Positions 28,283 to 40,060 of a DNA stretch of 59,960 bases are shown here, in pieces (the stretch's first letter is position 1; the number at the start of each line of letters is the position of its first letter). This stretch comes from Coprinopsis marcescibilis (taxonomy: Eukaryota > Basidiomycota > Agaricomycetes > Agaricales > Psathyrellaceae). Below the pieces are notes generated by a model, which was not told the origin of the DNA, made no database searches, and was given only the letters and a program-made list of their open reading frames with translations. The DNA is taken from the NCBI GenBank assembly GCA_004369085.1, contig ML210318.1, forward strand, positions 6,531 to 66,490. The letters are read 5' to 3'. A program made the translations under genes and the position numbers.

Positions 28283-31200
28283 ATGTCTTTTGTGATCGAC
28301 CCCTTCCCCGCCGACTTCCACCCCCACCAGCAACAACAGCCGGCCCAGCGCCAGCAGCAGCAGTGGCCCCCGCATCTCCTCACCAACAACCCGCCCTTCC
28401 CGTCGCCGCCCCCCAGCGAGCACGGCTACAACCACTATTTCCAGCAGCAGCAGCCCCAGCAGGACTCCCGCCCCAACAACGCCCAGCTCTCCCTCAATCT
28501 CTCCTCGCTGTCCGTCACGTCCCCGACAAACGTTTCGCCCATTGCAAATCCCGCAACCCCCATCAGCCCCTCCACCAATCCCTTCAGCACCACCCAGCAA
28601 CAGTCCCCCTTTCAGTACGATCCCCATCACCAGGACCAGGGCCAGCAGTCGTCCCCCACCACCCTCTATGATGATCAGCAACAGCACCCCCAGCAACCAA
28701 CCGGTTCGGCCGCAGCTGCCAGGCCCGTAGCCTCGCGCTCTTCCTCGACATCTTCGCAGCTGCCCCGCAAGCGCAGCTTTACCTCAAACGCTTCGACAAC
28801 AGCCACTCTCGTCGAAGAGTCCATGTTTGACGAGGCTCGCGACACCGCTATGGATTTGTCGGGTGCAAGCGCGTACGACGACCTCGACATGCGCCATGCC
28901 TATGCTAGCAGCACCGGTGGCGGAACAAGTCCAGTCGACGGCAGCGGCAGCAACAGCGGTGCAGAGGACACTTCTGGCAGCAACAGCCTCTCGCTCTCCA
29001 TCGGGGGATCCATGAATGTCCTCGGCAAGCCCATGGCCACCAACAACTTTGTCACAAAACTGTATCAGTATGTCTCTCTCTTTCCCTCTCCTTTGAATAT
29101 CTCTTTTTCTTCTTTGTTGCACTCTTTCATATTGTTTCCATGACACCTCTGCGTGACATCATCTACTAGAACTGACAATGTCCTCCAGGATGATCAACGA
29201 CCCAAAGTCTGCACACTTTATCTCTTGGACAGAGCTCGGCACGTCCTTTGTCGTATCCAACGTTGGCGAATTTAGTCGTAGCATCCTTGGGTCCCATTTC
29301 AAGCACAACAATGTTTGTAATTTCCCCCCTCGCCTCAGAACCGCTTCTAATCAAACCCCTAGTTTTCAAGTTTTGTGCGCCAGCTGAATATGTACGGGTT
29401 CCATAAAATCAATAGGGTCAGTGCTACCTGCATCTTATCGATCCTCGTCCTCATTTTTTGCCTCCTTGTCAACTCGACATATCCTCCCGCTCCGTTAATT
29501 TCGTCCTTTTCCCTCTTGGAATCTGGGCCACGTATACCCCGACCGAACCTTGTGATCACCAGACTCCACGCGCCCAGCGAACATCGACAGATGCGCAAAC
29601 CTGGGAGTTTAGCCATCACAAATTCCTGCGCGGCAGGCCCGATCTCCTTGACGAGATCAAGAGAAAGGCCCTGGAGCCGGATCCAGCACTCAAACACAGA
29701 GTTGAACTTCCTGGAGAGGTGAGCTTTCTGTTTCTCCTTTGGGCTTTCGGCGGCGTTTGCTTTCGCGTACGTTGTGCAAGTTGCGATCTCGCAAGGGCCC
29801 CTATCCGAATTTCGGATTTTCGGCATATCCTGCGCGCATATGAGCGTCTATAATGATGCATTTACCTCTTTCGCAAGCGCTTTATTCCGGGCATTTCGTG
29901 CCCTGTGTGTGCTGTGCGCGACCCTGATGCGTGCGCCCGCTCGGTGCGATCGGGGTGGGGTTCTCGTTTCATCGCATCTTATCATCATCATCAAAAGAGA
30001 TACTGGAGGTCGCCCCTCCGGTGATGATGGTTCACCCTTTGTAAGGGGGAGGGGTTGCTGCTGACAACCCTTTGATGTGGTGAAAAAAAATTGCTACACA
30101 GGCAGTTTCACCTATCTGGGACTTGCCTTCCCTGCATCAGGTATCGAACAAGGTTGGAACTTGGTGTTTTGGGGATTGGATCACTATCACATTCTGTTAC
30201 GTGTAGCTTACGACCGCTACGTGGGTCTGCATTCTTATATGCGGCGCAACTTTTTGCTTCTAGCCTGTTTCGTATCCCCTCTGTGAACCTGCTTGCTGAC
30301 GATGCGGAATTATAACCAGGTTGCGGCGCAGCTCAGCGCTATGCGAGACGAAAACAGGCGGATGGCTGATCAGTTGTCCACTGAGCGCAAGCGGGTGGAC
30401 AATTTGGTGCATGTTGTCGGTCGGTTATGGGACGTGATGAAGACGACCTTTCCTGGGACTGGTAGGTGCTCTGTGTTTCCGTACGACAAAGCATTTCTCT
30501 GACGGTTCTCCTAGTTGGACAGTTTCCACAAGAACTCGTCGAGGCAGATAGCCCAAACATCTACATTACCTCGCCTACTGCTACCACATCGCGGTACCCT
30601 CCACCGTTGACGATGAACATCAACAACCCCACTTTGCATACGATGCACTCCATGAGCCCTAACTCAAGTCCCACCGCTGCTGATTTCCCAACCCATCTAC
30701 CCCACCACCAACCGCAGCATCATTCCCACCACCAACACCAACTCCACCCGCATACCCTCAGTCGCCAGCATAGCTTCCAGCACCTGAACGGCTATGGCGC
30801 ACGGGGCGACAGCTCATCGTCTACCCCGCTTCCGTCGTCTCCGGGTTCAGGTTCCATGGACCTGATGGACGATTTCGAGCACGGGCGGGCGAGCAATAAG
30901 CGGCCGCGGCTGAGCTCGCACAGCGAGTCCAGCAGCCTGAACGGGGGCGATTCTGGCAGCCTTTTGAGCACCGTTTCGTCGCCAGGGAGCAGTACCAGTC
31001 CTCCGAGCGTTCTCTCGAACGGAGCGGGGTTGAAGGCTGGTGGTGGGAGGAGCAGTCGGGCGAGGAGTGATAGTGCGCCGCTTGGAGTTGGGGGGTATAG
31101 TCTTGCGAATGGGGGAGGGGGCCTTGGGGCGATTGGGTGGCATGCTGTGAATGGGATGCGGCCGAGGAGCGGGAGTGGGCTTGTGAGCATGGGGCCGAGG

Positions 31201-31284
31201 ATCCCGAATATTGGAGCGATGTCGAGAGGCGGGGTTGCCACGCCGTTGTTGAGCATTGCGACTCATGATGTGCTGAGTCGGTAA
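28283..31284 (+). CDS. Heat shock factor (HSF)-type transcription factor
   Basis: HSF proteins bind nGAAn heat-shock elements as trimers and activate chaperone genes in the nucleus. Six exons (28283-29067, 29189-29312, 29363-29416, 29563-29718, 30320-30461, 30515-31284) give 676 residues. Residues 1-250 are Gln/Pro/Ser-rich with short polyQ runs, fitting an activation region. The winged-helix DNA-binding domain spans about 256-355: NNFVTKLYQMINDP, FISWTELGTSFVV, FSRSILGSHFKHNNFSSFVR, QLNMYGFHKINR, WEFSHHKFLRGRPDLLDEIK. Exon 5 encodes a heptad-rich helix (VAAQLSAMRDENRRMADQL) suited to trimerisation. The C-terminus is Ser/Gly-rich with a basic KRPRL that could be a nuclear signal. Intron 4 is 601 nt, some ten times the local norm. 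Basidiomycetes have several HSF-type genes, including Skn7-like ones; no response-regulator domain is encoded here. Confidence 0.92.
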
Positions 31285-31931
31285 CGGGACTCTTTCCGGT
31301 TTACCGACGTCTGATTGCGACTGGTTTTTTCGTTTTTTTTTTCGCTCTCGTCATCATCAACAAAATGGACGATATGGTCGCGGTGCTATCATCAAAAGAT
31401 GGGTTGTGTGGTTCGTCGGTTCGGCTACTTTTCTTTTTGGTGGTGGATGGACATTTGCCTTGATATCCTCTAAACCTCCTTCACCCTTTCTATCCCCCGC
31501 ACCTCCTACACCCCGCACATCCTACACCTACCTTGGGCTCCCCGCCGTGCCCCTTTCGACGTCACACATACGCACACGCACGCACACACACTAGGACGGT
31601 TTCATCTTTCATTCCTTACCCTCTTTTCTTCCTTCCCTTCCTTTTGATTTTGCAATGGACATTGTGCTTCCGCTCTTTGTGTTTTTAAAGCTTGGACACT
31701 TTCGTTTTTCTTGATGGAAAGATGGACTGTTCTCTTTGAACTTTTTGAACTTTTTTCCCTTTGGCGGCACACTTGTACTCGCTGCTGCCACTATGCCTTG
31801 CGTTCTACCCACCCACCGTTTTTGCTGACTATACCTCACGACACGACCTCTACCCTGCGACAAACTGTTCTTTTTCGTGTTTGATGCTTTTGTTTCTTGT
31901 ACTTATCTATTAAATAGAATTGGCTCGTGTT

Positions 31932-31974
31932 GCTCTCTCTACTCTCTCTCTCTCTCTTACTCTCTCTTACTCTC
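31932..31974. repeat. CT-rich microsatellite
   Basis: An imperfect run of CT dinucleotides interrupted by TA, in the pyrimidine-rich DNA downstream of the HSF gene. Confidence 0.8.
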
Positions 31975-32216
31975 CCATTCCTTGCGTTTGAAGAAAAAAA
32001 AAGCTTTTTTCGTTTTTTGTTATTGTCAACTGTACATTTGTTTCCATCTCGTTGTATTATCTAGCCCTTTTGTTCGTTTGTTCCTTTTTTCGTTGAAAGT
32101 TGAAAGTTTGCTTTGCAGAAAATTGACTGGTACATACCCCTCCATCATGCACACACGCACAAGAAGAAGAATAAGAATCAACCGTGTACTTGGTACATAC
32201 ACACATATATACATTT

Positions 32217-32260
32217 CACTTTCTTTTCACTTCCACTTTCACTTTCACTTTCACTTTATT
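32217..32260. repeat. CACTTT hexanucleotide repeat
   Basis: CACTTT units repeat in tandem, nearly perfect over 32234-32257 with degenerate copies before it. No function is evident. Confidence 0.8.
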
Positions 32261-33030
32261 CTTTCCAAAAATTCCAGAGCCTGGCCTCCGGCTCAGCCTC
32301 TTTCTTCTGGTCTTGGTTGATCAAATTTCTCGATAGCATACCGAATACTGAATGAATACCCCCTCTGCTCATCTGAATACCACACCCAATGCATTATTTG
32401 TAAATCATGACCATCCAAATTTGAAATTTGAACTCTCTATTTTGATTCTGTGTAATGAATTTGATTGAGACTTTATGTCTTGATTGTGATCGTCAGCGAA
32501 CTCGGCCCATACCCTCAGAGTTGTGATGGATGGATGATTCGCTTGATGGGTTGGAACTTGAATGCGGTGCGGGTCGAGATATGTGTTCTATGTACATAAG
32601 TATCTCTGGCTGTGGTTACAGTCTACTGCTTGGGTGCATTGATAGACCGTAGTGAAGCTTGCAGTGCGATTCGATAAATACGTATCAACACTGGACTTCA
32701 ACAAGTTTCTTCTTTCCTTCTTTCCTCTGCATAGCTCTTTAGCTCTCTAGCTCTCTAGCTCTTAATTCTTGATATCTCTATGGGATCTGAGAGGCTACCA
32801 CGTTGCCATGCCCGAGATCTGATAGTGATATTGATATGTAGTGATATGATAGCTTCTGCTGGTCTTGTTCGTTTCGGCGAGGAAATCATCTGGCGTGCCT
32901 ACCGTTGGATCAGTGCGTTCGGATGGATGGATGGTCGGGCTTTCGAGCTTTCAAGCGTTCGAGTGGCACTGAGCGGTTACGCGCATCATTTTGTTGAACT
33001 CGAAGCTTGTGCCAACTTACTGCGCGCGCA

Positions 33031-33060
33031 GAAGGAAGGAAGGAAGGAAGGAAGGAAGGG
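33031..33060. repeat. GGAA tetranucleotide microsatellite
   Basis: About seven GAAG units in a pure run. Candidate length-variable locus; no gene overlaps it. Confidence 0.85.
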
Positions 33061-33427
33061 GTGTGAGACGGACTTAGAGAATGTTATTATTGATAGACGG
33101 GGTTGGAACTTGTTACGGACGGTCTACGCCCGGATGCGAATTAGATTGAGGAGCCAGTGCTGTGTATGTTATAGCTAGTAGTAATAGACAATTGAGGACT
33201 GTGGTTATGAATTCAAAAGTTGGAACGTGACGTCAAGGGCGTAGATACATAATGATCCCATCGTCCCGCCGTCTGCAAATAAGCGTTGCAAAGCGGTGAT
33301 GGCGATCGTCGTGGACTGTTAATGATTAGGATGTGCAAAGATGTGTATGTAGGATAAGGAAATGTTGGAGTGATCGTGATTGTTGGTCGTTGAACTGTTG
33401 AGTGTTGGATGTTGAATGGGTGGTGGT

Positions 33428-34336
33428 TTACATCGTCATGTAAGAATGGGGGGGACCGTATTGAGAGGGAGTGCTGTAGGCAGGCGGCGGGGCCTCGATG
33501 ACCATAAACTCGGGAGCCCGCGTTGCAGCTCTCACTTGGGTGGTGTACGACGTCAGCGTGGAAAGCGCCTCTGACCTCCTTGATTCAGGTCGCGCGGATT
33601 CTCGGCGGTCTACAACATCCAACGGCGGCTTTGAGATCGAACTCCTCGTGGTTGTCACGGTGGTGTGGGTGGGAAGGGAGGAGGAGGCGCTTGAACTGGC
33701 ATCTGACGGAGAAAGATGATGACCTTGCGGGGAAGGATATTTGGAGAACGGGTTAGAGAAGTGTACGTAGGGTAGACCGCTCAATCTGCTTTTCAGGTAG
33801 GTCGAGTATGTGGGTGGCCTCCGGCCTGTGTATCCCGGGAGGGTGTCCCTCTCGTGGCCCGAATCTGACTCGGAGCCGCGTTGCTTTTGGGACGAGGCGG
33901 TGGAGCTGGCGAAGGTGGTGGTCGGGTCGAAGCCAATGGGCTTCATCGTGTCGACCATAGCGAGGCGGGCGGCTCTGCGTTTCCTCAGGAACAAGGCGAC
34001 GAAGATTGTCAGAAGGAGAAACGCAAGTCCTCCTAGGACCCCACCGATGATCGCTCCGATGGGAGGCCCTTGTCCAACAGAGCTCGAGTTTCCCGCTACG
34101 ACTCCCCCTGCTACCTCTGCGGTTGGAGTTGAAGTCATGATGTAGATGTACTTGGTGGATCCATCGTCGTCTGTTTCGGTAACGGGGGCTCCCGTGGGTG
34201 GTCCGAGACTACCCCATCCTCCTGGAGGTCCCCTTCCGGTTGCCCAGGGTGGTGGTCCCCCTCCAGTTACCCAAGGTGGTGGTCCCCTCGCAGTGAAGCC
34301 ATCCGAAGGATTGGCGCCAGGCGTCGGTTCCGACAT
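33428..34336 (-). CDS. Short single-pass membrane protein, ectodomain-less relative of the A/B/C family
   Basis: The intact single exon encodes 302 residues from the ATG at 34336. A Pro/Gly-rich stalk with two near-repeats (PPPWVTGGG, PPPWATGRG) is followed by DGSTKYIYIMTS, a membrane helix (IGAIIGGVLGGLAFLLLTIFVALFL) with stop-transfer RKRRAAR, and a Ser/Thr-rich tail. The stalk-helix block matches gene A (NGSTKLIYVLPS; IIGGALGGLTFLLL; KRRAAR), so the two share ancestry, but both ectodomains are absent. The tail has a PPTY and ends with PPPAYSTPSQYGPP, so PPxY motifs are retained. There is no N-terminal signal peptide in this model. Either the helix is a signal-anchor or upstream exons were missed: the 0.8 kb upstream contains open minus-strand stretches, but none resembles the family ectodomain. 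Role unknown. Confidence 0.75.
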   Translation of the reverse strand: MSEPTPGANPSDGFTARGPPPWVTGGGPPPWATGRGPPGGWGSLGPPTGAPVTETDDDGSTKYIYIMTSTPTAEVAGGVVAGNSSSVGQGPPIGAIIGGVLGGLAFLLLTIFVALFLRKRRAARLAMVDTMKPIGFDPTTTFASSTASSQKQRGSESDSGHERDTLPGYTGRRPPTYSTYLKSRLSGLPYVHFSNPFSKYPSPQGHHLSPSDASSSASSSLPTHTTVTTTRSSISKPPLDVVDRRESARPESRRSEALSTLTSYTTQVRAATRAPEFMVIEAPPPAYSTPSQYGPPHSYMTM

Positions 34337-35173
34337 TGTGTCGCTTATTGTTCAGGGGCCGTTGAAAGTTCAAAAGAGTGTCGGATGAGGCTTGAGCACT
34401 GGGAAAGTCGCAGAAAAGTGCCAGATCTAGTGGAGGACAGCTAGGAAGAGAGGCTTTCCTTGGGCGAGGGGCCACGCAAGAGTGGGTGACTCCCTGTTCC
34501 AAGTCGATTTACGACTGCTATAAAAGCGTTTTGCCTGTCGAGACAACATATCTGGAGTCGGATGCATCGATTCCGCGAGATACTTTTAGACAGAGATGTA
34601 TGCTGTCGGAACTTTGAAAGCCTGGTACAGGCCCCACGGAAAGAAGACTGACAATGTGCTGGATGGATGCCATCATCGCAGCTGGGCGTCCGGATGAGGC
34701 TGATGCGTCCAAAACAATCATTGTTATGTCGCCATCGGATCCGCACACGTCGCCAGTGTGATGAGAGTGCTATAATTGAAAGAACATGAACATAGCCAAC
34801 GCAGATTGAGTGGAGTTGTGGAACAGGACATGCGGACGTTGAAGTAAAAGTGGAAGATACATTGAGCCAGGGTACGCGCAGTATTGAATACATAATCCCT
34901 GCGAACATTTATGTGATTGTGATCTGAGGCAATGGGGGTCAAAGTGGTATTACGTTCAAGGTATGGGTACAACTGTACAGCTTGTATAAATATAAAGCAC
35001 TGTACAACCAATGTACAAAGAGTAGCGCTATGCCCGCACAAAGCTGAGAAGCTTTGAACAGCAGCAAGCGGGGTTGCTCGAAATTGTGTCACCGCCAAGG
35101 ACTGGCTTGACGGTGGCCAAAGATCAACGTTCAACAATTGACCTTGGGCAAATGAGAGGCAGGTGGGTGATTA
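34337..35173. other. Intergenic region
   Basis: Minus-strand open stretches at 34441-34908 and 34518-34748 have no recognisable family and overlap each other in different frames. I do not support a gene here. Confidence 0.45.
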
Positions 35174-37010
35174 TTACGGGCGGGCTCCACTATATGCAGG
35201 CGGGGCGTCCGTGAAATGGTCGGGAGCCCTGGACGCTACCACTCTCTGCAGATAGACTGAAGGCGTGTCCGAACGAACATCGGAGCCATGATAATCTGCA
35301 TTCCTCGAGACCGCGTTGTTGGTGATGTCGGTGTTATTTGAGGTAGCAGTGACATCGGATGGAGAATGACGATGGCGGACGGAAGATTGGGGATTAGGGG
35401 AGAACGGGTTGAGGGCGTGGCCTTGCCCTGAAGCACCGTAGTTGCTGGTGTATCCTGAATATGCTACCGAGTTTGAAGGACTGTGGCCGCTAACTTGCGT
35501 CATTCCAGGCCTGCCCAAGCCATTGTGGTTGTTGATTTCGGATCCCAGAGCGTTGTGGTAGAAATTGTGGTTGTTGGTCATGCTGGAAGGGTTAAAGTCG
35601 ATAGGGTCCGAGCGGCGTGCTGCTCTGCGCTTGAAGAGGAACACGGCGAGCGCAATCGATAGAAGGAGGAATGTCAGCCCGCCGAGAGCGCCACCGATGA
35701 TTGCACCCGTAGGAGGTGCTTGACCCAGAGCACTTGCTTTGCCTGCTTCGATTCCTTCTGGTTGGCCTGAAGGAAGGACGTAGATGAGCTTTGTGGATCC
35801 ATTTTCGTTGACTTCTGTCTTGACAGGAGCAGCGTTGTTGGCGGCCCCTGTATTATTTGCTACAGGACCACTGTTTCCTCCAGGACTGACACTATTGCCG
35901 TTTCCATTTCCATTTCCATTGCCGTTCGATGGCCCAGGGCCTATCCCGACTGGGGTGCTATCGACAGTGTTGTCTCCGTTGTTGCCATTTCCATTGTCGG
36001 GCCCAGATCCCGTTACCTCTGGGGGAGGGGATTGCGGAGGAAGAGCAGGCTCCGGGGCCCGTCTGTTGGTTCCACCTTGGATTATCAAAGAATCCAATAC
36101 TAGCGGAGCGGCGCTTCGTGGGCCATTGTATTGAACTGCAAGTACATGGCGACCTTGAGGCAAGTTGGGTGTTTCGAACGTGATGTAGTTATACTCGCTA
36201 GCCGCGCCGTCCCTCGGTGCAGCTGCAGCAAAAGCTGTAGCTTCTCCGCCGTCAATGGTGTAAGAGGCTTGGCCAAAGGTATGCGAAAGCTCAGTGGGCA
36301 GCATTGACATTAGGGTCAGTCTTGTACCTGAGTGGTGGGTGGATAAGCAGTCGAAGGACGCCGTTCAGTGAGAATGCTTACCGAAGAAAGGGAAAGAGAA
36401 GCCTCCTCCAATTTCGGTTGTAAAATAGGCGACTTGTGCAAGCGACTGCCAGCTTCCATTGTATTGGATATCGGCGTCATCGCGGGCAGCCAAGACAGTC
36501 TCGCCCTCGACAACAGTGGTTGGGCGATAGTGCAGCCTGTCGAACCAGAAGGCCCTCCCGCGAGTCCTGACTTCAAGTCCGACGGTGTGTTGTCCACTTG
36601 AGAGGTTGTCGAAGCTACAAAAGAGCCAGTTGTTCTCGCGGTATTGGAATTGGTTACGCCTTGGAACTGTGTTCCCATCGAGTGTGCAGACGACATCTGG
36701 ATCATAGACGCCATCCGAGATTCGGGCAGGGTCGTTAGTACCATATATCTGGGCGGCATTGCCTGCGATTGAGGGGTTTCAAATCAGGATTTAAGAATCA
36801 TATTAGGGAAGGTAAGGACTCACCGGTAAACGTGAATGACAACCTCGCCCCATTGCTCGTCGTCGTGCGAAGAGTATTCTGGTAAACGTCGCCAAAATTG
36901 CCATTTTCGTTGTGTCTGTTGGTCGTCCCACTGGCTGCTGTCCATTGGCCGGTGTAAGTAATTCGCGGATCGGTGTCGTCAATCACGACTACGCGGCTAA
37001 GCTCGGTCAT
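35174..37010 (-). CDS. Gene A: two-domain single-pass membrane protein with PPxY tail
   Basis: Three exons (37010-36824, 36762-36382, 36327-35174) give 573 residues. Domain 1 runs from VVIDDTDPRITYTGQW to FWFDRLHYRP, interrupted after FTFTG by a phase-1 intron. Domain 2 starts ARDDADIQYNGSW and runs to GGTNRR, interrupted after FPFFG by another phase-1 intron. Two cysteines (DVVC and WLFC) are conserved in the paralogues and could pair. A long Asn/Gly/Pro stalk with NGNGNGNG repeats precedes the helix near residues 400-425 (AIIGGALGGLTFLLLSIALAVFLF), followed by KRRAAR. The tail ends DAPPAYSGARP, a PPxY site for WW-domain ubiquitin-ligase systems. No signal peptide is seen before domain 1. 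I infer a beta-sandwich, possibly carbohydrate- or ligand-binding, surface protein; the family has no function I know of. Confidence 0.85.
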
Positions 37011-37788
37011 TTAGTCGAATAAGAATAAAAAGAGAGTCGGGAGTAAAGAGTGTGGGGGAAGGCACGGTAGGGCACCGGCGCAGACCTTCAAACAACGAAG
37101 GGGAGGAAAAATAAGGGTGGGCGGTGGGGAAGAAAGGGCAAAAGTGTCCGCAGCTTGTCGCCATCCAAGTTTATCAACCTCTGTGAGAGAAATGTGGAGA
37201 GGGGCACCACGGGCTCGATGCATCAACGGCGCGAGAAGCATTGGCAATCCGGTAGATTGCTGCGGGAGCTCGGAAAGCTTGTCTTATGCGGTAATTGGGT
37301 GGCTCTTGAGACGGTATCTGTGCCGTGGACGCTGTAACAGGGTGTGTTGATGCGCTACCATCGCAACTGGGCGGTGGGCGCTCAATGCAATGTCCAGTAC
37401 GTGAATCGTTACAGCCCCAAAGGTTTTCCCGTGGAATTATGACTGTAAAACTTCGACCATGAGACAAAGCTGGGAGGTTTCAAAGCTAGGAAGTGAAATG
37501 GGTACCTGAAAAAATTGTAGAAGCCCTGAAGTTGGTACAGCGCGAAAGCCCGCATGGGGTCTCGGAGGGAACCCGGAGCCAGCGGATGCCTTGGTCGCGA
37601 TCATTGAAGAATGATGCAAGATCGCTTCCGCGCATCAGCCTGATGTTACATGGTGGCACCAGGTTCAACTTCAAGTTGCAGTACCTGGCCTGGCTGTACC
37701 GCATGATAACCGCTCGGCCGCTTGAGCAATCGAGCCATGGCTTTCTAGAGAGGGTGTGTCAGTAGGTGTTTCAGAGCTTAAGCCAAAG
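37011..37788. repeat. Upstream spacer of gene A; 37205-37770 is a direct repeat of 41602-42160
   Basis: The sequence beginning CGGGCTCGATGCATCAACG recurs at 41601 with high similarity for about 450-550 bases, through the block GCGCTACCATCGCAACTGGG and beyond. It has small indels and no conserved reading frame. It marks one copy of a segmental duplication. No gene is seen. Confidence 0.8.
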
Positions 37789-38205
37789 TAGAAGGCCCGT
37801 ACCTAAAGTATCACAATCATTTACCTTTGCTGGGTGTAGTCGAGAGTGAAAAGCTGAAGCTCTATGTGCATATGGCGGTGGCGCCGACATTTGAGAGTTT
37901 GATTCGCCGTGAGGTTTTGATTCACGTTTATTTTGGCTCAAGAACAAGACCAAACAACAGCTACTGTTGATCATGAATGGGAACGGGTTGTTTCCCTTCT
38001 GGCCTTTGAGACCAAGAAGGTGCAGAATCCAGATTTGGCAAAGTATTCTAAGGAACTGTGGGTAAAACAGGACCAATTGCCTAAGTGGCCGTATTTGTAG
38101 GACTTTGAAGGCCGTTCTACTGTGTCCTTTTCTCCGTATGCAGTAGTAAAGAGCCAGGCTACAGTACCAAGACACATGATGCCAGCCAATACTCCTCAGT
38201 CGGAC
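37789..38205 (-). pseudogene. Tail fragment of an A/B/C-family gene
   Basis: This stretch matches the 3' part of genes B and C (membrane helix and cytoplasmic tail, 38560-38970 and 42235-42640), with substitutions, small indels and loss of the family frame. The ectodomain exons are missing. It abuts a gene D fragment on the same strand, so an open frame of 212 codons (38409-37771) runs through both pieces in shifted frames. I read it as the product of an internal deletion in an extra duplicated unit. Confidence 0.75.
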
Positions 38206-38208
38206 GGA

Positions 38209-38331
38209 GTTTGAGCCTCTCAGAAATTTCACAACTGGGCTGCTTGGTAAGGAAACGCTGGTACGGGCAAGACCAACATAGTTGGCGTTATCATTGCTTG
38301 GCCGGAGCTTTCTGGATACCTCAGTGCAGCA
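38209..38331 (-). pseudogene. Middle fragment of gene D
   Basis: About 120 bases match gene D around 45575-45700. RPSNDNANYVGLARTSVS here corresponds to RPSNDRADYADLARTSVS in D; a one-base difference then shifts the frame. The rest of D is absent. The fragment is directly joined to the family tail fragment. Confidence 0.78.
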
Positions 38332-38541
38332 GGAAAGCACCAGGTTGTACCTGGCTGTACCCCGTGATAACTGTGCAGCTCCCACTTGAGCATTGAGCAC
38401 TTGAGCCATGGCTTTCTAAATAGAAGCATCTTTAGGGATTCAGTGCTTCAGCCAAATTATAAGGCTAGTACCTTGAGTATTGCAATCATTTACATGCTGT
38501 GTAGTGCCCCTCATCGTGAGTGGGAAGCTGATGGTATATGC

Positions 38542-40060
38542 CTAGCTTGGTGCATATAGTACATATGGAGGTGGCGCCGACCTAAGAGAATTTGATTCCT
38601 CGCGATATTCTGATCTCCCTGCTAATGTAGAATTTGAGGCGGTCACGACAAATCCGGGATTGTCAGGCGGAGAAGTTGGTTGAACCAAGAACGACGGCAA
38701 AGGCCGGCCACCATTGGCGCTATTGGTGTAGCCCTCGAGTGGGGACGGGCTGTTTCCCATCTGGAATCTGAGACCGGGAGGGTGCATATCTGGCAAAGTA
38801 TTCTTTCCAGAGGCTAAGGGAATGCGGGAAAAAACAGGTCCAGTGGCCACAGTAGCCGTACTAGCAGCATTTTCGAGGCCGTTCTGCTTTGTCGAACTTC
38901 CAGCTCTTCTGCGTACGTAGCAAAGGGCCAGGAACATTAGAAGAACTAACGCGAGGCCACCCAGTATTCCGCCAGTGATTATCCCCACTGGGGGTCCATC
39001 GGTACCACCGGCGAGCTTTGGCATAGGTGTAGCTGTAGGACCTCCGACAGTATCACTCCCAGTCCCACTGGCGACGTCACTCAACACAGGCGGCTGTAGA
39101 TCACGTCTGTTGCTGCCGTTCTCCACAAGGATATGGTCAAGAACTAGCGGAGCCCTCCCTCCTGGACCAAGATAAGTGACTCTAAGCATATGTCGAGCTT
39201 GTGGAAGCGTTGTGGTCTCGAATGTTGTATCGACGTATTCACTGATCCCGCCGGTAGGTGAAACGACAGTAAAAGGTATTGCTTCCCCTCCATCAATGAT
39301 GTAGACCGCTTGGCCAGGTGGCTTGGCCAGTTCCACTGGTAACATCGATACCAGCGTTAGCCGGGTACCTGAGCGGTAGTGTATCGTCTCAGTGACTCTA
39401 ATCGGGAGAATCAACAGAAATCAGCTTACCGAAGAAAGGAAAAACGAAACTTCCCCCCATTGTACCCGTGTGATGTGCGACATCCCCCAACGATCCCCAT
39501 TCTCCAGTATAGTTAATGTCAGAGTCGTCTTGATTTATCATCATTGTTTCGTTTTCGACAACGTCGATAGGGCGATAGATGATTCTATCGAACCAAAATG
39601 GCCTGCCTTGAGTGATGACTTGAAGCCTGACGGTGTGTTCCCCTTCAGAGAGCTGGTCAAAATTGCAAAACAGCCAGTTGTTTTCAGGAAATGGGAACGG
39701 GTCCCACTTTGGCACTATCATTCCGTCGACGATGCAGACAATGTCGGGGTCGAATACACCAGGGGACACTTCAACTGGGTCGTTGGTGCCAAATATATTG
39801 GCAGAAATTCCTAATAGACATTGGGGTCCACCTATTAGTGAAAGGTATGCAGATGAGGTAGAGGTAAACGTACCTGTGAACGTGAACGACATATTCGCCC
39901 CTGAAACTGTCGTAGTATGCAGTGTGTTTTGGTAGACGGCCCCGAAGTTGCCGTTGCCATTGTGGTTATTCGTCGCCCCACTGGCACGAGTCCATCCATC
40001 CGAATAGGAGATTCGCGGATCTGTGTCGTCAATTACGACGCTTCGCCTAAATTCTGTCAT
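38542..40060 (-). CDS. Gene B: two-domain single-pass membrane protein with PPxY tail
   Basis: Three exons (40060-39874, 39810-39430, 39368-38542) give 464 residues. Exons 1 and 2 are exactly as long as in A and C (187 and 381 nt). Domain 1 opens VVIDDTDPRISYSDGW and ends FWFDRIIYRP; domain 2 opens NQDDSDINYTGEW and ends NGSNRR. N-glycosylation sequons (NYT, NGS) and the two conserved cysteines (DIVC, WLFC) suit an extracellular position. The stalk is short compared with A. The helix (GIITGGILGGLALVLLMFLALCYV) is followed by RRRAGSS, and the tail ends APPPYVLYAPS with a PPxY. It is close to gene C throughout, upstream DNA included, so B and C are recent duplicates. The start is shared by all three paralogues; none shows a signal peptide. 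Confidence 0.87.

Larger units (their letters stand above)
31285..33427. other. Low-complexity 3' region between convergent genes
   Basis: This 2.1 kb lies between the HSF gene and the convergent membrane-protein gene. The plus strand from 31.3 to 32.3 kb is strongly pyrimidine-rich with T and CT runs. Short repeats are listed separately. No coding sequence is convincing; open frames here follow from biased composition. Confidence 0.6.

Noticed and set aside
27980..28696. 238-codon minus-strand frame
   Set aside because: Antisense to the Gln/Pro-rich first exon of the HSF gene; low-complexity Gly/Leu/Val product.
29359..29826. 155-codon minus-strand frame
   Set aside because: Antisense to HSF exons 3 and 4 encoding the DNA-binding domain.
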